Source: Synaphobranchus kaupii (lineage: Eukaryota; Chordata; Actinopteri; Anguilliformes; Synaphobranchidae). Taken from it: a stretch of DNA of 64,000 nucleotides. The position numbers and the translations under genes are program-made. Of this stretch, positions 33,674 through 46,187 are shown piece after piece; position 1 is the first letter of the stretch, and every line of letters starts with the position of its first letter. Below the pieces are notes generated by a model. That model had not been told where the DNA came from, ran no database searches, and saw nothing but the letters and a program-made list of their open reading frames with translations. The stretch lies in NCBI GenBank assembly GCA_029718625.1, contig CM056378.1:58675027-58739026 (forward strand), written 5' to 3'.

Positions 33674-34175
33674 CTCTACACTAGTGGTGTGTCGTTCGCG
33701 AACGAGTCGGCTCTTTGAGCCGGCTCTTTTAGGTGAACGTTGGGAGCCGACTCGCATATCTGAAGAGCCGATTTGTTTTGTAAATGAACACAAGACAAGT
33801 GCTTGTGGTCTTGGTGGAACTTTTATTCATTTATTTTCTTCAAGTTCCATCTGTAATCAAAGAGAATAATTTTTTAGGCCAAAAAGAAATAAAACCACTA
33901 TAAGAAAATAACATTAATAATAATTTAATTTAAAAACCAGTTTAATTGTTGGTCAGTTTAATTGTTCTGATCCTGCAGCTTTGCACATTTATTTTTTTAT
34001 GCATTTATTTATTTTTCTTTGTTATGACGCAATATTATGTTCTATTTTATGAGTGTCTATTTTGTTTTGAAATGTTCAACTACGCACTGTGTTTATTGTG
34101 CAATTTATTTCAAGACATAAAAATTCCCTACCTTCAATGCACGTGTAATAGCGTCTTACTGTTTTTACATTTATT

Positions 34176-36543
34176 AGGGGACCGTGCAGCGAAGCTGCCG
34201 GTACCCTATTGTTTTTGTTCTGATTCTTTTTTTTACATTTTTTTAAATTTTTCTCCCCTTTCACCTAAAATTCCCATAAGCTGGTTTGTCCTAGAATCAC
34301 CAGACTTGGCAAGCTTGTTGGGATTCCCAAACTCTTGAATCCTCTATATTATGACGCAGATTGAACACCTGGTGGCGCTGTAGTGCACGTGACAAAATTT
34401 TGACATTGACACGCCCACTGCCGACGCCCCGTTTCACCTAGAGTCACAAAATTTGGTAGGCATGTCCATTTGCTCATTCTGAACAAATTTGCCTCAAGGA
34501 CCCATAAAGTTCGCCATATTGGATTTTTTGCTAATTAGCATTTTTTGTATAACACTTAAAATGCTACTCCTCCTACAAAATTTGGCTAATTTACATGAAA
34601 CGAGGTACACAAACTCGTTAGTCCATGCTTCATAAAAGTTATATTCAGAATTTTGATATTTTAAAAGATGGCTGAATGACGAGCCAATTAATTTTCAATG
34701 GGCGTGACTTATCACAAAAATGCTGATAATTCCAAAATCATTTGACAGAAAGATATGAAACCTGGTAGATCTATTAAGAGTAACATGAGGAATTGACCCC
34801 TACAGTTTCAACCCAATCGAGCCACGTGGTGGTGCTATATCGATCCAAATATAAGAAAATATTTAAAAATTCACTAAAAATCATTGACACGCCCACTGAA
34901 TACGCCCCGTTTTATCTAGAGTCACAAAATGTGGGATAGAGGTCCGGCTGCTCATACTGAACAAATTTGCCTCAACGAACCATCAAGTTAGCCCTATTGG
35001 ATTTTCCGCTAATTAGCATTACTTGTAAAACACTTAAAATACTACTCCTCCTATAAAATTTGACCAATTTACATGAAACCTGGTAAACACACTCCTTACA
35101 CCATGATTCATAAAACATATTTACAGAATTTTGATATTTTAAAAGATGGCCGAATGACGAGCCAATAAATATCCAGTGGGCGTGGCTTATCACAAAAATG
35201 CTAATAATTCCAAAACCATTTGACAGAAAGTTATGAAACTTGGAAGGTCTTTTAAGAGTAAGATCTGGACCAGAGCTCTCCAGTTTCAACCCAATCGAGC
35301 CACGTGGTGGCGCTATAGACATCCAAATATAAGAAAATATTTATAAATTCACTAAAAATCATTGACACGCCCACTGCCGACGCCCCCTTTGATCTACAGT
35401 CACAAAATTTGGTGGATACATCCGCTACTCCTGCCCAACAAATTTGCCTCAAGAAACCATGAAGTCTGCCATCTTCAATTTTCTGCTAATTAGCATTTTT
35501 TGTAAAACACTTAAAATGCTACTCCTCCTACAGAATTTGACCAATTTGCACCAAACCTGATCAACGTACTGAACCCGCTTCCCTAAATACACACATTACT
35601 TTACTAAGGCGTATGTCAAAAATTGGCCGAATGAGAAGCCAATGGATTTTGCATTGGGCGTGGCTTATCGCACAAATGCTAGTACTTCTAAAACCGTTTG
35701 ATATAAAGTTCTGAAACTTGGTGGGTTGATTGAGAGTTAGATCAAGACTCGAGCCCTGCAGTTTTAACCCAATCAATCTGCGTGGTGGCACTAAAGAAAT
35801 ACAAATGTTGGGATGGCAGGTATGCCATCCGCCAAGCACACTATCTCTGCTTAACAGGCCGTCTACCTACTATAGCAACTGTGAAAGTTCCTGTAGCTTA
35901 GTGGTTAAGGCATTTGACTGCCGTGTAGTAGGTTGGTGGTTTGATCCCCACCTGTTCCTGAGTTTTTTTTGAGGCACACAATATGCACGTCATTGTAAGA
36001 ATGTTCTTTTTATTGCAAAGGCTAGGAAATTTCATAATATTACCTGTTATCTGTATGAATTATGAAGTCAGTAAGCCAAAACAATCTGATACCGCAACAC
36101 ACAAGTCTTATTTGGCCTCCTCATTTCTGTTAACCTGCTTTGGCCTAGCGGATACAGTATTGGCTTACCATGTATGTGGTCAGCGGTTCAATTTAAAATT
36201 GGTACCAATGGCTAGGTTAATGTTTGGCAAAACTATTGTGCAAATGCTATGCTTCTTTTAATGTTGTTTTCACATTAAGAAACACCTTCTTATTGCAAAA
36301 GTTAAGAAATTTTACTGTATTAACTGTTCACTGTTTCACTTGTACTTAAAAGACTTAATACGCAAGCCCTTACCGGATCGGGTTAAGATACCATCAGCAA
36401 TGGCAAAAGCCCTGATTAGAAACAAATATTTGTATTTTGGATCAACCCTGTCTAGAGTTGTCTACCATTTAGGAGTTTCCTGCGTTTGACAAATGCCGCT
36501 GATGCCGCACGGTCCCCGGAAATCGCTGCTTGCAGCTATATTT
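34176..36543 (+). mobile_element. Helentron-like (HINE) unit 1 of 5
   Basis: 2368 bp. The 5' end is AGGGGACCGTGC with a GCAGC-GAA-GCTGC hairpin (34186-34198). The 3' side has GCACGGTCCCC (36507-36517), the exact complement of the 5' end, then a GCTGC-TT-GCAGC hairpin (36525-36536) and TATATTT. It has three 'cgcccactg' subrepeats at 478-bp spacing. It is exactly 752 bp shorter than unit 2 and lacks the block with GAGATGTATAACTTGCTACAG, which suggests a clean recombinational loss. Classification by architecture is inference. Confidence 0.75.
35894..35970 (+). promoter_or_regulatory. tRNA-like Pol III cassette, unit 1
   Basis: A box TAGCTTAGTGG (35894-35904), B box GGTTTGATCCC (35938-35948; one C-to-T change at a CpG), T8 terminator (35963-35970). 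There is no acceptor stem, so this is not a tRNA gene. Confidence 0.7.
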
Positions 36544-39500
36544 AGGGGACCGTGCAGCGAAGCTGCAGGTACCCTATTGTTTTTGTTCTGATTTTTTATT
36601 TATTTTTTTTTATTTTTTTCTCCCCTTTCACCTAAAATTCCCGTGAGCTGGTTTGGCCTAGAATCACCAGACTTGGCACGCTTGTTGGGATTCCCAAACT
36701 CTTGAATGCTCTATATTATGACGCAGATTGAACACCTGGTGGCGCTGTAGTGCACGTGACAAAATTTTGACATTGACACGCCCACTGCCGACGCCCCGTT
36801 TCACCTAGAGTCACAAAATTTGGTATGCATGTCCATTTGCTCATTCTGAACACATTTGCCAACAGGACCTATAAAGTTCGCCATATTGGATTTTTTGTTA
36901 ATTAGCATTTTTTGTAAAACGCTTAAAATGCTACTCCTCCTACAAAATTTGACCAATTGAGATGAAACTTGGTTTACATACTCCTTAGACCATGTCTCAT
37001 AAAAGTTATATTCGGAATTTCGATATTTTCAAATATGGCCGAATGACGAGCCAATGAAATTTCACTGGGCGTGGCTTATCACAAAAATGCTAATAATTCC
37101 AAAACGATTTGACAGAAAGCTATGAAACATGGTAGGTCTGTTACGAGTGCCAATAGGACTAGACATGTACAGTTCTATCCCAATCTATCCATGTGGTGGT
37201 GCTATAGAGTTCCAAATATAAAGAAATATAAAAAAATTCACTAAAAATCACAGTTCCTTTGCAGAGATGTATAACTTGCTACAGTGACAAAGAGCCGAAT
37301 TTGGATCATAGAACTTTACTAATTTGGTGGGTGCCATCTTGAATTTGCCGACATTTTGGCTTGAATGTACTCATTTATTACTTCTTTGAATTTTTCCTTA
37401 ACCGCTTGGCTGATTAGCATGAAACTTGGCAAGTAGTTAGAAGTTGTCATCATACAAGCTCACACCGAATTTCGTGGCGATAGGCCAGTTGGTGGCGCTG
37501 TAGTGCACGTGTTAATATTGTGACATTGACACGCCCACTGGCGACGCCCCGTTTGACCTAGAGTCACAAAATGTGGTGTACAGGTCTCTCTGCTCATGTT
37601 GAACAAATTTGCCTCAAGGATCCATGAAGTCAGCCATATTGGATTTTCCGCTAATTAGCATTTTTTGTATAACACTTAAAATGCTACTCCTCCTACAAAA
37701 TTTGGCTAATTTACATGAAACGAGATACACAAACTCGTTAGACCATGCTTCATAAAGGTTATATTCAGAATTGTGATATTTTAAAATATGGCCGAATGAC
37801 GAGCCAATTAATTTTCAATGGGCGTGACTTATCACAAAAATGCTGATAATTCCAAAATCATTTGACAGAAAGTTATGAAACCTGGTAGATCTATTAAGAG
37901 TCACATGAGGAATAGACCCCTACAGTTTCAACCCAATCAAGCCACGTGGTGGCGCTATATCGATCCAAATATAAGAAAATATTTAAAAATTCACAAAAAA
38001 TCATTGACACGCCCACTGCATACGCCCCGTTTTATCTAGAGTCACAAAATGTGGGATATAGGTCCGGCTGCTCATACTGAACAAATTCGCCTCAAGGAAC
38101 CATCAAGTTAGCCCTATTGGATTTTCCGCTAATTAGCATTACTTGTCAAACACTTAAAATACTACTCCTCCTATAAAATTTGACCAATTTACATGAAACC
38201 TGGTAAACACACTCCTTACACCATGCATCATAAAACCTATATACAGAATTTTGATATTTTAAAAGATGGCCGAATGACGAGCCAATAAATATCCAGTGGG
38301 CGTGGCTTATCACAAAAATACTAATAATTCCAAAACCATTTGACAGAAAGTTATGAAACTGGGAAAGTCTTTTAAGATTAACATCTGGACCAGACCTCTC
38401 CAGTTTCAACCCAATCGAGCCATGTGGTGGCGCTATAGAGATCAAAATATAAGAAAATATTTATAAATTCACAAAAAATCATTGACACGCCCACTGCCGA
38501 CGCCCCTTTGATCTACATTCACAAAATTTGGTGGATACATCCCGCTACTCCTGCCCAACAAATTTGCCTCAGGAAACCATGAAGTCTGCCATCTTCGATT
38601 TTCCGCTAATTAGCATTTTTTGTAAAACACTTAAAATGCTACTCCTCCTACAGAATTAGCCCAATTTGCACCAAACCTGTTCAAGGTACTCAACCCGCAT
38701 CCCTACATATATGCATTACTTTACTAAGGCGTATGTCAAAAATTGGCCGAATGAGAATCCAATGAATTTTGCATTGGGCGTGGCTTATCGCACAAATTCT
38801 AGTACTTCTAAACACGTTTGATATAAAGTTCTGAACTTGTTGGGTTGATTGAGAGTTAGATCAAGACTTGAGCCCTGCAGTCTTAACCCAATCAATCTGC
38901 GTGGTGGCACTAAAGAAATACAAATGTTGGGATGGCATGTATGCCATCCGCCAAGTACTCTATCTCTGCTTAACAGGCCGTCTACCTACTATACCAACTG
39001 TGAAAGTTCCAGTAGCTTAGTGGTTAAGGCATTTGACTGCCGTGTAATAGGTTGGTGGTTCGATCCCCACCTATTCACAAGTTTTTTTTGAGGCACACAA
39101 TGTGTATGTCAGTGTTAAAATGTTCTTTTTATTGCAAAGGCTAGGAAATTTCACAATATTACCTGTTATCTGTTTGAATTATGAAGTCAGTAAGCCAAAA
39201 CAATCTGATACCGCAACACACAAGTCTTATTTGGCCTCCTCATTTCTGTTAACCTGCTTAGGCCTAGTGGATACAGTATTGGCTGTCCATGTGTATGTGG
39301 TCAGCGGTTCAATTCCGGCTTGGAACCAATGGCTCGGTTAATGTTTGGCAAATCTATTGTGCAAATGCTATGCTTCTTTTAATGTTGTTTTCACATTAAG
39401 AAACACCTTTTCATTGCAAAAGTTAAGAAATGTAACAGTATTAACTGTTCACTGTTTCACTTGTATTTAAAAGACTTAATACGCAAGCCCTTACTGGATC

Positions 39501-39663
39501 GGGTAAAGATACCATCAGCAATGGCAAAAGCCCTGATTAGAAACAAATATTTGTATTTTGGGTCAACCCTGTCTATAGTTGTCTACCATTTTGCGGTTTC
39601 TGCATTTGAAAAATGCCGCTAATGCCCCACGGTCCCCGGAAATCGCTGCTTGCAGCTATATTT
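36544..39663 (+). mobile_element. Helentron-like (HINE) unit 2 of 5
   Basis: 3120 bp and complete at both ends. It joins unit 1 and unit 3 with no extra bases (…TATATTT/AGGGGACC…). It contains the first-interval block (752 bp) and three 478-bp subrepeats. This is the best reference unit. Confidence 0.78.
39013..39089 (+). promoter_or_regulatory. tRNA-like Pol III cassette, unit 2
   Basis: A box TAGCTTAGTGG, B box GGTTCGATCCC (39057-39067, consensus), T8 at 39082-39089. Same 77-nt length as in the other units. Confidence 0.75.
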
Positions 39664-42600
39664 AGGGGACCGTGCAGCGAAACTGCAGGTACCCTATTGT
39701 TTTTGTTCTGATTCTTTTTTTTTTTTTTTTTTTTTTTTCTCCCCTTTCACCTAAAATTCCCATGAGCTGGTTTGTCCTAGAATCACCAGACTTGGCACGC
39801 TTGTTGGGATTCCCAAACTCTTGAATCCAGTATATTATGACGCAGATTTAACACCTGGTGGCGCTGTAGTGCACGTGACAAAATTTTGACTGACTGCCGA
39901 CGCCCCGTTTCACCTAGAGTCACAAAACTTGGTATGCATGTCCATTTGCTCATTCTGAATAAATTTGCCTCAAGGACCCATAAAGTCCGCCATATTGGAT
40001 TTTTTGCTAATTAGCATTTTTTATAAAACGCTTAAAATGCTACTTCTCCTACAAAATTTGACCAATTGAGATGAAACTTGGTTTACATACTCCTTAGACC
40101 ATGTCTCATAAAAGTTATATTTGGAATTTTGATATTTTCAAATATGGCCGAATGAAGAGCCAATGAAATTTCACTGGGCGTGGCTTATCACAAAAATGCT
40201 AATAATTCCAAAGCGATTTGACAGAAAGCTATGAAACTTGGTAGGTCTTTTAAGAGTCCCATTAGGACTAGACATGTACAGTTTTATCCCAATCTATCCA
40301 TGTGGTGGCGCTATAGAGTTCCAAATATAAAGAAATATAAAAAAATTCACTAAAAATCACAGTTCCTTTGCAGAGATGTATAACTTGCTACAGTGACAAA
40401 GAGCCGGATTTGGATCATAGAACTTTACTAATTTGGTGGGCGCCATCTTGAATTTGCCGACATTTTGGCTTAAATGTACTCATTTATTACTTCTTTGAGG
40501 TTTTCCTTAACCGCTTGGCTGATTAGCATGAAACTTGGCAAGTAGTTAGAAGTTCTCATCATACAAGCTCACACCGAATTTCGTGGCGATAGGCCAGTTG
40601 GTGGCGCTGTAGTGTACGTATTAATATTGTGACATTGACACGCCCACTGGCGACGCCCCGTTTGACCTAGAGTCACAAAATGTGGTGTACAGGTCTCTCT
40701 GCTCATGCTGAACAGATTTACCTCAAGGATCCATGAAGTCAGCCATATTGGATTTTCCGCTAATTAGCATTTTTTGTATAACACTTAAAATGCTACTCCT
40801 CCTACAAAATTTGGCCAATTTACATGAAACGAGGTACACAAACTCGTTAGACCATGATTCATAAAATTTATATTCAGAATTTTGATATTTTAAAAAATGA
40901 CCGAATGACGAGCCAATTAATTTTCAATGGGCGTGACTTATCACAAAAATGCTGATAATTCCAAAATCATTTGACAGAAAGTTATGAAACCTGGTAGATC
41001 TATTAAGAGTAACATGAGGAATAGAACCCTACAGTTTTAACCCAATCGAGCCACGTGGTGGCGCTATATCAATCAAAATATAAGAAAATATTAAAAAATT
41101 CACTAAAAATAATTGACACGCCCACTGCATACGCCCCGTTTTATCTAGAGTCACAAAATGTGGGATAGAGGTCCGGATGCTCATACTGAACAAATTTTCC
41201 TCAAGGAACCATCAAGTTAGCCCTATTGGATTTTCCGCTAATTAGCATTACTTGTAAAACACTTAAAATACTACTCCTCCTACAAAATTTGGCCAATTTA
41301 CATGAAACGTGGGTCCAGAACTCCGTAGACCATCCTTCATAAAAGTTATATTCAAAATTGTGATATTTTAAAAGATGGCCGAATGACGAGCCAATGAATT
41401 TTCAATGGGCGTGACTTATCACAAAAATGCTGATAATTCCAAAATCATTTGACAGAAAGTTATGAAACCTGGTAGATCTATTAAGAGTAACATGTGGAAT
41501 TGACCTCTACAGTTTCAACCCAATTGAGCCACGTGGTGGCGCTATATAGATTCAAATATAAGAAAATATTAAAAAATTCACTAAAACTCATTGACACGCC
41601 CACTGCATACGCCCCGTTTTATCTAGAGTCACAAAATGTGGGATAGAGGTCCGTCTGCTCATACTGAACAAATGTGCCTCGAGGAACCATCAAGTTAGCC
41701 CCATTGGATTTTCCGCTAATTAGCATTACTTGTAAAACACTTAAAATACTACTCCTCCTATAAAATTTGACCAATTTACATGAAACCTGGTAAACACACT
41801 CCCTACACCATGCAGCATAAAACCTATATACAGAATTTTGATATTTTAAAAGATGGCCGAATGACGAGCCAATAAATATCCAGTGGGTGTGGCTTATCAC
41901 AAAAATACTAATAATTCCAAAACCATTTCACAGAAAGTTATGAAACTTGGAAGGTCTTTTAAGAGTAACATCTGGACCTGTCCTCTCCAGTTTCAACCCA
42001 ATCGAGCCATGTGGTGGCGCTATAGAGATCCAAATATAAGAGAATATTTTAAAATTCACTAAAAATCATTGACACGCCCACTGCCGACGCCCCGTTTGAT
42101 CTACAGTCACATAAGTTGGTGGATACATCCCGCTACTCCTGCCCAACAAATTTGCCTCAAGAAACCATGAAGTGTGCCATCTTCAATTTTCCGCTAATTA
42201 GCATTTTTTGTAAAACACTTAAAATGCTACTCCTCCTACAGAATTTGACCAATTTGCACCAAACCTGTTCAAGGTACTGAAACCGCTTCCCTACATACAC
42301 GCATTACTTTACTAAGGCGTATGTCAAAATTTGGCCGAATCAGAAGCCAATGGATTTTGCATTGGGCGTGGCTTATCGCACAAATGCTAGTACTTCTAAA
42401 ACCGTTTGATATAAAGTTCTGAAACTTGGTGGGTTGATTGAGAGTTAGATCAAGACTCGAGCCCTGCAGTTTTAACCCAATCAATCTGCGTGGTGGCACT
42501 AAAGAAATACAAATGTTGGGATGGCAGGTATGCCATCCGCCAAGTACACTATCTCTGCTTAACAGGCCGTCTACCTACTATACCAACTGTGAAAGTTTCT

Positions 42601-43243
42601 GTAGCTTAGTGGTTAAGGCATTTGACTGCCGTGTAGTAGGTTGGTGGTTCGATCCCCACCTGTTCCCTAGTTTTTTTTGAGGCACACAATGTGCACGTCA
42701 TTGTAAGAATGTTCTTTTTATTGCAAAGGCTAGGAAATTTCACAATATTACCAGTTATCTGTTTGAATTATGAAGTCAGTAAGCCAAAACAATGTGATAC
42801 CGCAACACACAAGTCTTATTTGGCCTCCTCATTTCTGTTAACCTGCTTAGGCCTAGTGGATACAGTATTGGCTTTCCATGTGTATGTGGTCAATTCCGGC
42901 TTGGTACCAATGGCTTGGTTAATGTTTGGCAAAACTATTGTGCAAATGCTATGCTTCTTTTAATGTTGTTTTCACATTAAGAAACACCTTTTTATTGCAA
43001 AAGTTAAGAAATGTAACAGTATTAACTGTTCACTTTTTCACTTGTACTTAAAAGACTTAATACGCAAGCCCTTACCGGATCGGGTAAAGATACCATCAGC
43101 AATGGCAAAAGCCCTGATTAGAAACAAATATTTGTATTTTGGGTCAACCCTGTCTAGAGTTGTCTACCATTTTGCGGTTTCTGCGTTTGACAAATGCCGC
43201 TAATGCCGCACGGTCCCCGGACATCGCTGCTTGCAGCTATATT
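39664..43243 (+). mobile_element. Helentron-like (HINE) unit 3 of 5
   Basis: 3580 bp, complete at the 5' end apart from one base in the hairpin (GCAGCGAAACTGC). It has one extra ~478-bp subrepeat near 41116-41597 and a small loss near 39890, where the 'cattgacacgccc' phrase is missing. A long T run lies at 39715-39739. Confidence 0.75.
42602..42678 (+). promoter_or_regulatory. tRNA-like Pol III cassette, unit 3
   Basis: A box TAGCTTAGTGG, B box GGTTCGATCCC (42646-42656), T8 at 42671-42678. All three signals are intact. Confidence 0.75.
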
Positions 43244-46187
43244 GATTCTTGTTCTTCTTTTCTCTTTTTTTTTTCTCCCCTTTCACCTAAAATTCCCGTG
43301 AGCTGGTTTGTCCTAGAATCACAACACTTGACACACTTGTTGGGATTCCCAAACTCTTGAATCCTCTATATTATGACGCAGATTGAACACCTGGTGGCGC
43401 TGTAGTGCACGTGACAAAATGTTGACATTGACACGCCCACTGCCGACGCCCCGTTTCACCTTGAGTCCCAAAATTTGGTATGCATGTCCATTTGCTCATT
43501 CTGAACAAATTTGCCTCAAGGACCCATAAAGTCCGCCATATTGGATTTTTTGCTAATTAGCATTTTTTGTAAAACGCTTAAAATGCTACTCCTCCTAGAA
43601 AATTTGACCAATTGAGATGAAACTTGGTTTACATACTCCTTAGCCCATGTCTCATAAAAGCAATATTCGTAATTTTGATATTTTCAAAGATGGCCGAATG
43701 ACGAGCCAATGAAATTTCACTGGGCGTGGCTTATCACAAAATTGCTAATAATTCCAAAACGATTTAACAGAAAGCTATGAAACTTGGTATGTCTGTTAAG
43801 AGTGCCATTAGGACTAGACATGTACAGTTTTATCCCAATCTATGTATGTGGTGGCACTATAGAGTTCCAAATATAAAGAAATATAAAAAAATTCACTAAA
43901 AATCACAGTTCCTTTGCAGAGATGTATAACTTGCTACAGTGACAAAGAGCCAGATTGGGATCATAGAACTTTACTAATTTGGTGGGCGCCATCTTGAATT
44001 TGACGACATTTTGGCTTAAATGTACTCATTTATTACTTATTTGAGTTTTTCCTTAACCGCTTGGCTGATTAGCAGGAAACTTGGCAAGTAGTTAGACGTT
44101 GTCATGCTACAAGCTCACACCGAATTTCGTGGCGATAGGCCAGTTGGTGGCGCTGTAGTGCACGTGTAAATATTGTGACATTGACACGCCCACTGCCGAC
44201 GCCCCGTTTGACCTAGAGTCACAAAATGTGTTGTACAGGTCCCTCTGCTCATGCTGAACAAATGTACCGCAAGGATCCATGAAGTCAGCCGTATTTGATA
44301 TTCCGCTAATTAGCATTTTTTGAATGACGAGCCAATTAATTTTCAATGGGCGTGACTTATCACAAAAATGCTGATAATTCCAAAATCATTTGACAGAAAG
44401 TTATGAAACCTGGTAGATCAATTAAGAGTAATATGCGGAATTGACCTCTACAGTTTCAATCCAATCGAGCCACGTGGTGGCGCTATATAGATCCAAATAT
44501 AAGAAAAAATTTAAAAAATCACTAAAAATTATTGACACGCCCACTGCATATGCCCCGTTTTATTTAGAGTCACATGTGGGATAGAGGTCCGTCTGCTCAT
44601 ACTGAACAAATTTGCCTCAAGGAACCATCGTTAGCCCTATTGGATTTTCCGCTAATTAGCATTACTTGTAAAACACTTAAAATACTACTCCTCCTATAAA
44701 ATTTGACCAATTTACATGAAACCTGGTAAACACACTCCTTCCACCATGCATCATAAAATCTATATACAGAATTTTGATATTTTAAAAGATGGCCGAATGA
44801 CGAGCCAATAAATATCCAGTGGGCGTGGCTTATCACAAAAATACTAATAATTCCAAAATCATTTCACAGAAAGTTATGAAACTTTGAAAGTCTTTTAAGA
44901 GTAACATCTGGACCTGACCTCTCCAGTTTCAACCCAATCGAGCCATGTGGTGGCACTATAGAGATCCAAATATATAATAAAATATTTTAAAATTCACTAA
45001 AAATCATTGACACGCCCACTGCCGACGCCCCGTTTGATCTACAGTCACATAAGTTGGTGGATACATCCCGCTACTCCTGCCAAACACATTTGCCTCAAGA
45101 AACCATGAAGTCTGCCATCTTCGATTTTCCGCTAATTAGCATTTTTTGTAAAACACTTAAAATGCTACTCCTCCTACAGAATTAGCCCAATTTGCACCAA
45201 ACCTGTTCAAGGTACTCAACCCGTATCCCTACATACATGCATTATTTTACTAAGGCGTATGTCAAAAATTGGCCGAATCAGAAGCCAATGAATTTTGCAT
45301 TGGGCGTGGCTTATCGCACAAATTCTAGTACTTCTAAACCCGTTTGATATAAAGTTCTGAACTTGTTGGGTTGATTGAGAATTAGATCAAGACTTGAGCC
45401 CTGCAGTTTTAACCCAATCAATCTGCGTGGTGGCACTAAAGAAATACAAATGTTGGGATGGCAGGTATGCCATCCGCCAAGTACACTATCTCTGCTTAAC
45501 AGGCCGTCTACCTACTATACCAACTGTGAAAGTTCCAGTAGCTTAGTGGTTAAGGCATTTGAGTGCCGTGCAGTAGGTTGGTGGTTCGATCCCCACATAT
45601 TCCCAAGTTTTTTTTGAGGCACACAATGTGCATGTCAGTGTTAAAATGTTCTTTTTATTGCAAAGGCTAGGAAATTTCACAATATTACCTGTTATCTGTT
45701 TGAATTATAAAGTCAGTAAGCCAAAACAATCTGATACCGCAACACACAAGTCTTATTTGGCCTCCTCATTTCTGTTAACCTGCTTTGGCCTAGCGGATTC
45801 AGTATTGGCTTTCCATGTATGTGGTCAGCGGTTCAATTTCAAATTGGTACCAATGGCTAGGTTAATGTTTGCCAAAACTATTGTGCAAATGCTATGCTTC
45901 TTTTAATGTTGTTTTCACATTAAGAAACACCTTTTTATTGCAAAAGTTAAGAAATGTAACAGTATTAACTGTTCACTGTTTCACTTGTACTTAAAAGACT
46001 TAATACACAAGCCCTTAACGGATCGGGTAAAGATACCATCAGCAATGGCAAAAGCCCTGATTAGAAACAAATATTTGTATTTTGGGTCAACCCTGTCTAG
46101 AGCTGTCTACCATTTTGCGGTTTCTGCATTTGACAAATGTCGCTAATGCCGCACGGTCCCCGGAAATCGCTGCTTGCAGCTATATTT
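43244..46187 (+). mobile_element. Helentron-like (HINE) unit 4 of 5, 5'-truncated
   Basis: 2944 bp. The first ~48 bp (GGGGACCGTGC and hairpin) are missing, and the unit begins at 'gattctt' directly after the 3' end of unit 3. An internal deletion of about 130 bp lies at 44317, where 'gcattttttg' joins 'aatgacgagcc'. The 3' end is intact. Confidence 0.75.
45539..45615 (+). promoter_or_regulatory. tRNA-like Pol III cassette, unit 4
   Basis: A box TAGCTTAGTGG, B box GGTTCGATCCC (45583-45593), T8 at 45608-45615. It differs from the others at a few positions between the boxes (GAGTGCCGTGCAG for GACTGCCGTGTAG). Confidence 0.75.
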
